64,000 nt of DNA from contig CALRZN010000008.1 in the NCBI GenBank assembly GCA_943372645.1, positions 105,091-169,090 on the forward strand. The letters are read 5' to 3'. Made by a program: the position numbers and the translations under genes. Every line of letters begins with the position of its first letter. Positions within the stretch are counted from its first letter, which is position 1. The stretch is from VBWE01 sp943372645 (GTDB taxonomy: Bacteria; Bacteroidota; Bacteroidia; Palsa-965). This document shows, in pieces, positions 40,612-47,354 of this stretch. A model generated the notes under the pieces. That model ran no database searches and was not told where the DNA came from. It saw nothing but the letters and a program-made list of their open reading frames with translations.

Positions 40612-41658
40612 TCAATAATTACCAATCATCCCCGTCAGGCATTCCGCCCAACTCTGCGGTGAAATGGTTTTTCCGAGCACGGCGCTGGTTTCGCCCATTT
40701 GTACTAATTGTTCATCGGTGGTATTGATCACTTTCAGCAGGGCCGCTTTTATATTTTTAACATCGCCTGCGGAAAACACAAAACCGTTTTCGCCTTCTTT
40801 CACAAACTGATTTACGGCGCCCACATTGCTGCTGCAAACGAGCGGAAAACCGGCCGCAGCAAACTCATGCAGCACCACGCCCCACGGTTCTACGCGGCTG
40901 GGCATTACAAATACACCGGTCTGTTCCAGGTACGTGTGCATATTGTTTGGCTGCACAAATCCGAAATGGTGAATGGCGGGATGTTCGGCGGGCGGCACAT
41001 CGCCGGTACCGAGGCACCAGAGCTGCCAGTCGTTCGGTTGTTCCTCTTTCAGTTCGGCAAAGGCCTGCCACAATTCGCGCACACCTTTAAAATCATAATA
41101 ACGGCCGGCAAAAATAAACCGGTGCGGAAAATGCTGTTGTTTGGCGGCTCGATATGCTTCGTGATACGCAGCAAAAAAAGGCGTATCGGCCGAATAAAAT
41201 CCGCTGCGGATATTGTTCTCACTGAAGCCGAGTTTACGCGCATACGCCGCCTGCAGCGCGCCCGGCACCCACGCAAATTTAAAAATGCGTTTGAGTGTAA
41301 ACGGACTGATGATGCGCGCGAACTGCTGTTTGAGCGATCCCTGCCATTTGTTGTCGAGCGCAAGTATGGTAACCGCTGTTTTTTTCAGTTGGTTGCACAC
41401 CTTCACATAATCGCGGTCAATCCAGCCGCTGCATACCACGGCGTCGGGCGCGATGGATGTGGCGAGGGCAAGTAACTGTTTGTCGTTATAATCGCTGCGG
41501 TTGTAAACCGTTATTCCTTCCCCGAACGCAAATTCAAACGGCGCTTCTTTGTTCACGGGCCAGCGCACAATGTGAACGGTATGCCCCTGCTTCACCAGTT
41601 CACGCACACAGGCCAGGAAATATCCCGCGAGTTCGGTATAAAGGAAAAGGATTTTCAT
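40612..41658 (-). CDS. GT4/GT1-type glycosyltransferase
   Basis: 348 residues with the GT-B fold. The N-terminal domain starts MKILFLYTELAGYFLACVRELVKQG and includes PDAVVCSGWIDRDY; the C-terminal nucleotide-sugar domain has FIFAGRYYDFKGVRELWQAF, WCLGTGDVPP, and the signature EPWGVVLHEFAAAGFPLVCS followed by GENGFVFSAGD. Its start overlaps the stop of the TPR/PD40 gene by 4 bases, so it is co-transcribed with it. It probably adds a sugar to a surface glycan; donor and acceptor are unknown. Confidence 0.9.
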   Translation of the reverse strand: MKILFLYTELAGYFLACVRELVKQGHTVHIVRWPVNKEAPFEFAFGEGITVYNRSDYNDKQLLALATSIAPDAVVCSGWIDRDYVKVCNQLKKTAVTILALDNKWQGSLKQQFARIISPFTLKRIFKFAWVPGALQAAYARKLGFSENNIRSGFYSADTPFFAAYHEAYRAAKQQHFPHRFIFAGRYYDFKGVRELWQAFAELKEEQPNDWQLWCLGTGDVPPAEHPAIHHFGFVQPNNMHTYLEQTGVFVMPSRVEPWGVVLHEFAAAGFPLVCSSNVGAVNQFVKEGENGFVFSAGDVKNIKAALLKVINTTDEQLVQMGETSAVLGKTISPQSWAECLTGMIGNY

Positions 41659-43748
41659 TGCCGGTAGAAATTCGCAGCAGCCAGGTCTTTCAGCAGGATG
41701 CGTTTGCCCTTGTAAATGGCCGTGATAAATGCATCGGTGTTGCCTTTATCACTTACCTTTTTGCGCATACCGTCGGCTTCGCGCAGGGTGTTATATGTGC
41801 CGATCGTAAATCGCGTTACGCCATCATCGAGTTGTTGTTTCTCCACCGTTCCGAGCGAACGCAAATGGCTGAAATCAAAATTGGCGGCATAACGGTAAGC
41901 AGCCACCTGCACCGTAAACGTTAGTCCTTCCACGCGCACGTCGCCAAATTTATCCATCACGCTGGTGTATTCGTCTGTATTCATCCCGGCAAGCGCAATC
42001 TGTCCGCCATTGGATGTTTTTACCGTTGTATCAACCATTACCACGTTTTGCGTTTGTTGCAGCGTATTTTTCAGGCGGTTCTGTTCGGCCAGCAGCGAGT
42101 CGGCGTGGCGTATGGAATCTTCGCGTGCCATTTTCAAACGATCCGTTGTAACGAGGTTCAGGTCAATGTTCTCGGTCATCAGCGAAAGCCGTGTTTTCGA
42201 GGCATCGAGCATTTTCAGGATTTTCGGGAAACCGGCAATATCGTATTCAATTTCGTACACTTTGCCCTGGCGCAGGTTGATGAGGTATTTGCCCGTCATG
42301 CTGTTTGAACTGGCCGTGTAACCGTCAAGCACTTTTCCATCGCTGCGTACGAGAATCGTTCCTTTCACCGGTTTGCCGTCAACGGTAATTACACCGGTTA
42401 CCATCACCACGTTTGCATCTTTCAGATCGAAATCGGCTTCGGCAATGTAAATATCCTGCTGGCCCATTCCGCCTGCCTTACCGGATGAATAATAACCGCG
42501 TTTACCGTCGGTGCTGAGCACAAAATATTTGTCATCGCCGGGTGTGTTAATCGGGTAACCAATGTTTTCCGGTTCCGACCAGGTGCTGTCAACCAGGCTG
42601 AGGTCGGTTCTGAAAATATCATAACCGCCCATGCTGTTAAAACTTTCGGAACTGTAAATCAGTGTAACCCCGTTCGGGTGAATAAACGGCGCATCTTCAT
42701 TCAACGCCGAATTGATTTTCGGGCCGAGGTTACGCACCTTGCCCCAGCGTCCGTCGGGCAGCATACTGGCCACGTAAATATCGCGGCCGCCGTAACCGCC
42801 TTCGCGTTCACTGGCAAAGTACATCACCTTTTCGTTTGCGGTAAGCGATGCACTGCCTTCCCAGACCGGCGTGTTTACATCGCCTTCAATGCGCACCGGG
42901 ATGCTCCAATGCACACCGTCTAATTTGCTGAAATAAATATCGCCGAGGTCCATTTCGCTGTTTTTAAAAACAATCAGCGTCTGCCCGTCGTTCGAAATAG
43001 CAATGCAGGCATCGTGCCCGAGGCTGTTGATGTTGGTGTCGGCCGCCACCGGTTTTTCCCATTGGCCGTTCACTTTAAAGGTGGAATAGATGTCTTCAAA
43101 ATACATCCCGAGCGGATCAGGCTCCCCCGGCAGGCGCTGCAGTCCGCCGCGCGATTCGGGCCCCACATAGGTAAGCAGCATGGTGGATTCATCTGAGGTA
43201 ACCACCGGCACATATTCCGAAGCTTCCGAATTGACCGGCATTCCTGCATTTTTAATTTTTACGTTTATGGGCGAAGCCACCAGTGCTTTTGCATTGGTGC
43301 TGTAAGTGATGTATCGCTTTGCCAGTTCGAGATTCGCCGGTGTTGTCTTTTTATTTTTTACAGCGAGATCGAGACTAACAAGTGCCTGGTCAAATTTTTC
43401 GTTGAGGTGATATGCCCGCCCGAGGTAATAATCAATATCGGCTGCTTTGGCATTTTTTGCTTTTACGCTTTCCAGGTATTCGAGTGCCCGCTGCGTTTCG
43501 TCACTTTTATACAGCAGGCAAATGCCAATGCGGTAGCGGAGGTATTCATTATCGCCATACGATGCTTCCAGCGCGCGGTAATGTGGCAAAGCCGAGAGGT
43601 AATTGGCGTCATCGAAAAAAAACTCGGCTCCTTTGAATTCTTCCTGGCCCGCTTTGTCTTTGCTAAATCCTTTGCCGAGATTAACATTCTGCCCGGAAGC
43701 GAGCGTTGTCAGCAGCAATAATGCAAGAAGCGGGAGAAAACGTTTCAT
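41655..43748 (-). CDS. PorE-like TPR/PD40 periplasmic protein with a SPOR-like C-terminus
   Basis: 697 residues with signal peptide (LLALLLLTTLASGQ). TPR repeats occupy about 35-160 (ALPHYRALEASYGDNEYLRY, YYLGRAYHLNEKFDQAL). A PD40-type beta-propeller follows at about 190-450 (MYFASEREGGYGGRDIYVAS, LIYSSESFNSMGGYDIFRTD, YYSSGKAGGMGQQDIYIAE), then a carboxypeptidase-regulatory domain at about 455-535 (VTGVITVDGKPVKGTILVR). PorE of the T9SS has TPR, PD40, CRD and then an OmpA peptidoglycan-binding domain; here the end (about 605-697) instead looks SPOR-like (FTVQVAAYRYAANFDF, TRFTIGTYNTLREADGMRKK). SPOR domains bind denuded glycan strands. It may be a peptidoglycan-anchored surface-assembly protein. 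Confidence 0.85.
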   Translation of the reverse strand: MKRFLPLLALLLLTTLASGQNVNLGKGFSKDKAGQEEFKGAEFFFDDANYLSALPHYRALEASYGDNEYLRYRIGICLLYKSDETQRALEYLESVKAKNAKAADIDYYLGRAYHLNEKFDQALVSLDLAVKNKKTTPANLELAKRYITYSTNAKALVASPINVKIKNAGMPVNSEASEYVPVVTSDESTMLLTYVGPESRGGLQRLPGEPDPLGMYFEDIYSTFKVNGQWEKPVAADTNINSLGHDACIAISNDGQTLIVFKNSEMDLGDIYFSKLDGVHWSIPVRIEGDVNTPVWEGSASLTANEKVMYFASEREGGYGGRDIYVASMLPDGRWGKVRNLGPKINSALNEDAPFIHPNGVTLIYSSESFNSMGGYDIFRTDLSLVDSTWSEPENIGYPINTPGDDKYFVLSTDGKRGYYSSGKAGGMGQQDIYIAEADFDLKDANVVMVTGVITVDGKPVKGTILVRSDGKVLDGYTASSNSMTGKYLINLRQGKVYEIEYDIAGFPKILKMLDASKTRLSLMTENIDLNLVTTDRLKMAREDSIRHADSLLAEQNRLKNTLQQTQNVVMVDTTVKTSNGGQIALAGMNTDEYTSVMDKFGDVRVEGLTFTVQVAAYRYAANFDFSHLRSLGTVEKQQLDDGVTRFTIGTYNTLREADGMRKKVSDKGNTDAFITAIYKGKRILLKDLAAANFYRQ

Positions 43749-43821
43749 AATAGTCAGAGATCTTCAGCGAATGTAAAAAAATAAGGCATGGGTTGCGTGA
43801 TGCTTCCGCTGCAAAAACCAG

Positions 43822-44514
43822 TTACTTTTTCAGAAATGCGTACGAAAGACTGAAGCCGAAATTGAGGTGACGCAGGTTGCCCACGCGGTCGCTGTCGAGG
43901 TACGCCTTGTGCTGGTTAAGGCAGATGTCGTACGGATCAAACTCGTAATTGTATAGCGGCAGCGCGGTGTGCAGGCCGATGGCAAAATCACCTTCAATGA
44001 AAAACAGGACACCCAGTTCCGGTTCAATGTAACGCGCATTCGATTTTGTTTTTTCGGGCTGCGTGTTGTTCAGGCACGACAAACCGGTGTAGTGGATGTT
44101 CGAATATCCCACATTAATACCACCATACGCCGCCGTGGTTTCTTTCAGAAAATGGTAATACGAAATGCGTCCGCCCCCGCCGATGATCTGCGCGTAGGTG
44201 TTCAGCCCCGGTATTTTGTTGTCGGTTGTTTTAAACTGGTTGAACCGCCCGCTGATGCCCACCGAAAAACCGCTGAACAGGCGCACGTTAAACGAGGAAG
44301 ACACATCGTAAATGCCGGTAAAACTGCGTTTGAATGCCACGTTACCGATGCCATGCGGCACCGTTCCGTTCACGTGAATCATAAAACGGGCCTTCGCCAC
44401 ATCGGTGTTCCCGATCGGGCCGTCATCCTGCGCATTCGCGGCCGGCGCGAGGACCAGCAGCAGCAGGGTGATATAACCGGCGATGCGTTTCAAACCGGTG
44501 TTATGGTTTTTCAA
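43822..44514 (-). CDS. Outer membrane beta-barrel protein
   Basis: 230 residues with signal peptide (GYITLLLLVLAPAANAQ). The rest alternates hydrophobic and polar residues in strands ending with aromatic residues (FSVGISGRFNQF, GGRISYYHFL, AAYGGINVGYSNIHY, DFAIGLHTALPLYNY, LNFGFSLSYAFLKK), the signature of a small outer membrane barrel of perhaps 8-10 strands. The final residues fit a C-terminal barrel strand. It overlaps the fabI 3' end by 14 bases. No specific family is assigned. Confidence 0.75.
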   Translation of the reverse strand: MKNHNTGLKRIAGYITLLLLVLAPAANAQDDGPIGNTDVAKARFMIHVNGTVPHGIGNVAFKRSFTGIYDVSSSFNVRLFSGFSVGISGRFNQFKTTDNKIPGLNTYAQIIGGGGRISYYHFLKETTAAYGGINVGYSNIHYTGLSCLNNTQPEKTKSNARYIEPELGVLFFIEGDFAIGLHTALPLYNYEFDPYDICLNQHKAYLDSDRVGNLRHLNFGFSLSYAFLKK

Positions 44515-45319
44515 TTAAAGCGTCCAGGATTTCGCTGCTTACGCCGGTGTTGGAATAACCGCCGTCGTGATACAGGTTTTGCATGGTTACCATGCGCGTG
44601 AGATCGCTGAACAGCGCAATGCAGAACTCCGCACAGGCTTCCGCACTGGCGTTTCCGAGCGGCGACATGGCATCGGCATAACCGAAGAAATCACCGAACC
44701 CTTTGATGCCGTTACCGGCCGTGGTGCGCGTGGGCGACTGCGAAACGGTGTTTACACGTACTTTTTTCGCTTTACCGTAGTGGTAACCGAAACTGCGTGC
44801 AACGCTTTCGAGCATGGCTTTGGCGTCGGCCATATCGCTGTAAAACGGATAGGCACGCTGTGCGGCGATGTACGAAAGGGCCACCACACTGCCCCACTCG
44901 TTAATGGCGTCCTGTTTCCAGGCGGCGCTCATCATTTTGTGGAACGACATGGCACTTACATCAATACTCTTGGCGTAAAAATCGTAGTTCAGTTCGGTGT
45001 AGGGAATATTTTTGCGCACGTTCGGCGACATACCTATGGAGTGCAGTACAAAGTCCACTTTGCCGCCAAGCACTTCTACTGACTGGCTGAACAGGTTGTT
45101 CAGTTCGTCCATATTGGTGGCATCGGCCGGGATGATTTTGGAGCCGGTTGCCTCGGCCAGTTTATTGATTTCGCCCATGCGCATGGCAATGGGTGCGTTG
45201 GTAAGTGTAAAGGTTGCGCCTTCTGCATGGGCGCGTTCGGCGATTTTCCATGCAATGGAGTTGCTATCTAATGCTCCGGAAATAATTCCTCGTTTTCCTT
45301 TTAACAGGTCGTTGGCCAT
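44501..45319 (-). CDS. fabI: Enoyl-[acyl-carrier-protein] reductase (NADH)
   Basis: 272 residues from ATG 45319 (MANDLLKGKRGIISGALDSN); an 11-codon upstream extension is unsupported. FabI reduces trans-2-enoyl-ACP in the last step of each fatty-acid elongation cycle. Signs: the SDR-like start GIISGALDSNSIAWKIAERAH, VLHSIGMSP, and the Y-x6-K catalytic pair Tyr160/Lys167 in FYSDMADAKAMLES, together with RVNTVSQSPTRTTA. Length is normal. A TATCTTTG box lies 21 bases upstream. The outer membrane barrel gene overlaps its 3' end by 14 bases. Confidence 0.96.
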   Translation of the reverse strand: MANDLLKGKRGIISGALDSNSIAWKIAERAHAEGATFTLTNAPIAMRMGEINKLAEATGSKIIPADATNMDELNNLFSQSVEVLGGKVDFVLHSIGMSPNVRKNIPYTELNYDFYAKSIDVSAMSFHKMMSAAWKQDAINEWGSVVALSYIAAQRAYPFYSDMADAKAMLESVARSFGYHYGKAKKVRVNTVSQSPTRTTAGNGIKGFGDFFGYADAMSPLGNASAEACAEFCIALFSDLTRMVTMQNLYHDGGYSNTGVSSEILDALIEKP

Positions 45320-45340
45320 AAATTGCGTTTTGTGAAGGAA

Positions 45341-45348
45341 CAAAGATA
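45341..45348 (-). promoter_or_regulatory. TAnnTTTG -7 box for fabI
   Basis: TATCTTTG on the minus strand, 21 bases before ATG 45319. Confidence 0.6.
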
Positions 45349-45423
45349 ACAATTACCGGATTATGGACATTATGCGGCAGGGGGTTCCTTATTTCGTATC
45401 ATATATCATCCGGTCTGAATTAT

Positions 45424-45431
45424 TATTTTTG
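45424..45431 (+). promoter_or_regulatory. TAnnTTTG -7 box upstream of the 112-residue gene
   Basis: TATTTTTG, 20 bases before the ATG at 45452; no -33 TTTG is evident. Confidence 0.4.
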
Positions 45432-45451
45432 AACAATAGTGACCGTAACCC

Positions 45452-45790
45452 ATGCCCGATAGCCTGTCCTCTCTTTTTGAAACCTTTCAGCAAAACGACC
45501 AGACACGTTTTCCGCGAGACCTTGCCGGGGATGGAATCTTTGAAATTGATTTCGTAATGCTGGCGGCAGATACACATGCAGTAATCAGCACGTTTCTGGG
45601 CAGAAAAGGAACGCATGGAAAAATGAGTGAAGCGCATTATCTCCTGCTACTCAAACTTGAATCAGAATACAACCTGGTATTGCCCAATCTCAAAGGAGAA
45701 GGTTATTCATATTTTAAAGCCCATTACAACCTTGTTATCCGAGTGCTTGATTACCTGAAAGCGACCAATTTTGAGGGATTGGAGGAATAA
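45452..45790 (+). CDS. Small hypothetical cytosolic protein
   Basis: 112 residues, without signal peptide or membrane helix. An acidic N-terminus (PDSLSSLFETFQQND) is followed by a mixed alpha/beta part (GIFEIDFVMLAADTHAVIST) and a helical C-terminus (EAHYLLLLKLESEYNLVLPN, AHYNLVIRVLDYLKATNFEG). It lies directly upstream of a probable toxin-antitoxin pair, divergent from fabI, with its own -7 box. I do not recognise it. Confidence 0.6.
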   Translation: MPDSLSSLFETFQQNDQTRFPRDLAGDGIFEIDFVMLAADTHAVISTFLGRKGTHGKMSEAHYLLLLKLESEYNLVLPNLKGEGYSYFKAHYNLVIRVLDYLKATNFEGLEE

Positions 45791-45829
45791 TCCAGTGCCC
45801 ACGATTTGAATTTTTAACACCTTTAAAAA

Positions 45830-45866
45830 TATACAATATGTATAATTATTATACGTTTTGTATAAT
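45830..45866 (+). promoter_or_regulatory. Operator-like GTATAAT repeats before the GNAT gene
   Basis: TATAC-AATAT-GTATA (45830-45844) overlaps GTATAAT-T-ATTATAC (45840-45854, perfect 7-bp arms), and a third GTATAAT lies at 45860-45866, right before the -7 box. Overlapping half-sites next to a promoter are typical of autoregulated toxin-antitoxin operators. Confidence 0.5.
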
Positions 45867-45874
45867 AAAAGTTG

Positions 45875-45882
45875 TATATTTG
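45875..45882 (+). promoter_or_regulatory. TAnnTTTG -7 box of the GNAT gene
   Basis: TATATTTG, 21 bases before the ATG at 45904, adjacent to the GTATAAT half-sites. Confidence 0.55.
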
Positions 45883-45903
45883 TGGGGTAATGAGGTTTGT
45901 TTT

Positions 45904-46416
45904 ATGCGTGTACAAATTCTGCAGGTAAGCACGAATGAACATGTTGAAGCGTGGATAGCGGACGGCATTACCAACCGCCTGCCCTCGATGCATGACGGCT
46001 GGCGGTTTAACTTCCCCCGGCACGCTAAAAGCCGCGGAGCAAAAACATACGTTCTTGTTACTGCTGAAACGCCGGATATTATTGAAGGCTGCCTGATTTA
46101 CAAGATGCTGGACGATAATCAGCCCTACATGGCTTTTATCGAAATTGCACCACACAACCTGGGCAAAGACAGGCGGTATGATCTTGTAGCCGGATGCCTG
46201 ATTGCTTTTGCGTGCAGACTGAGTTTTTTGCTGGGCAGAGGCCCGTACCGGGGCTGGCTGGCTTTTGATGTGCAGGAACCTACTGAAGCTGATCAGCTGA
46301 AACTGATGGCGGTTTACAGCCGGAAATACAAAGCCGTCGGGATACCGGATACTACTTCCATGCTGATTAAGCCGGAAGACGGCGAACAACTGATTGAACA
46401 CTATCTGAATGCATAA
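45904..46416 (+). CDS. GNAT-fold acetyltransferase-like protein, candidate toxin
   Basis: 170 residues from ATG 45904; an upstream in-frame ATG lies within the operator and promoter, so the later one is preferred. The C-terminal two-thirds carry the pattern of short Bacteroidota GNAT proteins: AFIEIAPHNLGKDRRYDLVAG, then LIAFACRLSFLLGRGPYRGW, FDVQEP, YSRKYKAVGI and MLIKPEDGEQLIEHYL. Some members of this group lie next to an XRE-type regulator, as here, which suggests a toxin-antitoxin pair whose GNAT could modify tRNA or another target (inference). The family's substrate is not known to me. The following 290 bases carry a tandem duplication. Confidence 0.75.
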   Translation: MRVQILQVSTNEHVEAWIADGITNRLPSMHDGWRFNFPRHAKSRGAKTYVLVTAETPDIIEGCLIYKMLDDNQPYMAFIEIAPHNLGKDRRYDLVAGCLIAFACRLSFLLGRGPYRGWLAFDVQEPTEADQLKLMAVYSRKYKAVGIPDTTSMLIKPEDGEQLIEHYLNA

Positions 46417-46456
46417 TGAATGATGAAAAATTGCACCCAAATACAGCGTATATATC

Positions 46457-46482
46457 CTGCTGACATTGTGCAACGTCAGCAG
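46457..46482 (+). promoter_or_regulatory. Inverted repeat in the duplicated leader
   Basis: CTGCTGAC (46457-46464) and GTCAGCAG (46475-46482) are perfect 8-bp arms in copy 1. In copy 2 the left arm is CTGATGAC (46622-46629), breaking one pair. It may be an operator or RNA hairpin in the antitoxin leader. Confidence 0.45.
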
Positions 46483-46543
46483 AATATAACAAACAATTGA
46501 ACACTACCTGATTGAATAACAAACGATACAAAACAAACATACC

Positions 46544-46588
46544 ATGAGCACCACGCGCAAAAAGAAGGCTGTAATTCCTGCTGAATGA
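46544..46588 (+). pseudogene. 14-codon stub of the antitoxin gene
   Basis: Encodes MSTTRKKKAVIPAE and then TGA. It is identical to the first 14 codons of the intact antitoxin 165 bases downstream and is left over from the tandem duplication, with the stop created at the junction. Confidence 0.9.
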
Positions 46589-46708
46589 TGAAAAACTGCA
46601 CCCAAATACAGCGTACATATCCTGATGACATAATGCAACGTCAGCAGAATATAACAAACAATTGAGCACTACCCGATTGAATAACAAACGATATAAAATA
46701 AACATACC

Positions 46709-47200
46709 ATGAGCACCACGCGCAAAAAGAAGGCTGTAATTCCTGCTGAAATCACGAAGCGCCAGGTTTGGAATCCGGAGAAAATGAAAAAAGTAAATGC
46801 CTTCATTTTATCCGAATCTGAAAAACAGACGCCTGAGCGCGTACTGAAAAACAAACTGCTTTCTATACAATACCAGATGCAGGACTACATCGAACAGGAA
46901 CGTGTTGAAAAGGAAATGCGTATTCTTGATTTCGTCAAACTGTATTTATCGCAACTGGAAATCAGCCAGAAAGAACTGGCCGACTGTTTTGAAATGAAAG
47001 ACAGCAACCTGTATAAGTACCTTACCGGTGAACGCAAACTGAATCCGGATATCGTCCTGAAATTAAGTGCCTTTTTGCATACCCAGCCCGAAATCTGGTA
47101 CCGCATCCAGATCAAAAATGAACTGGATGCCTTGCGGAAAGAGAAACAGAAATTCGAGGAATACCGGAAATATGATTACAAAAAACTGCTGGCCGGTTAA
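46709..47200 (+). CDS. XRE-family helix-turn-helix protein, candidate antitoxin
   Basis: 163 residues. The basic N-terminus (MSTTRKKKAVIPAEITKR) is duplicated upstream as a stub. Residues about 80-145 are the XRE-type HTH: LSQLEISQKELADCFEMKDS, NLYKYLTGERKLNPDIVLKL, with the final FLHTQPEIWYRIQ typical of HigA-like antitoxins. A helical charged C-terminus follows (NELDALRKEKQKFEEY). It probably represses the operon and neutralises the GNAT protein upstream. A terminator starts 11 bases after the stop. Confidence 0.85.
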   Translation: MSTTRKKKAVIPAEITKRQVWNPEKMKKVNAFILSESEKQTPERVLKNKLLSIQYQMQDYIEQERVEKEMRILDFVKLYLSQLEISQKELADCFEMKDSNLYKYLTGERKLNPDIVLKLSAFLHTQPEIWYRIQIKNELDALRKEKQKFEEYRKYDYKKLLAG

Positions 47201-47210
47201 AACCCACCCA

Positions 47211-47234
47211 AAGCGCCCTTTTGCCGGGGCGCTT
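47211..47234 (+). terminator. Terminator after the antitoxin gene
   Basis: AAGCGCC and GGGCGCTT arms around a TTTTGCC-type loop, followed by TTTTTATTT. Confidence 0.85.
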
Positions 47235-47354
47235 TTTTATTTCACCTCCATTTATGAAAAACGACCCTTTTCCCCGTCTGTAAAATGTGCGCGGCCGGAT
47301 TGCGTTCAACCGGTACGTAAAAAAGCTACATTCGTTTTACCTAATTCCATCCCG

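Larger units (their letters stand above)
46417..46746 (+). repeat. 165-bp tandem duplication of the antitoxin leader and 5' end
   Basis: Copy 1 is 46417-46581 and copy 2 46582-46746, period 165. They share GATGAAAAA-TGCACCCAAATACAGCG..., the AACGTCAGCAGAATATAACA block, and the first 14 antitoxin codons. About a dozen point differences separate the copies. The junction has a short TGAA homology at both ends. Confidence 0.92.
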
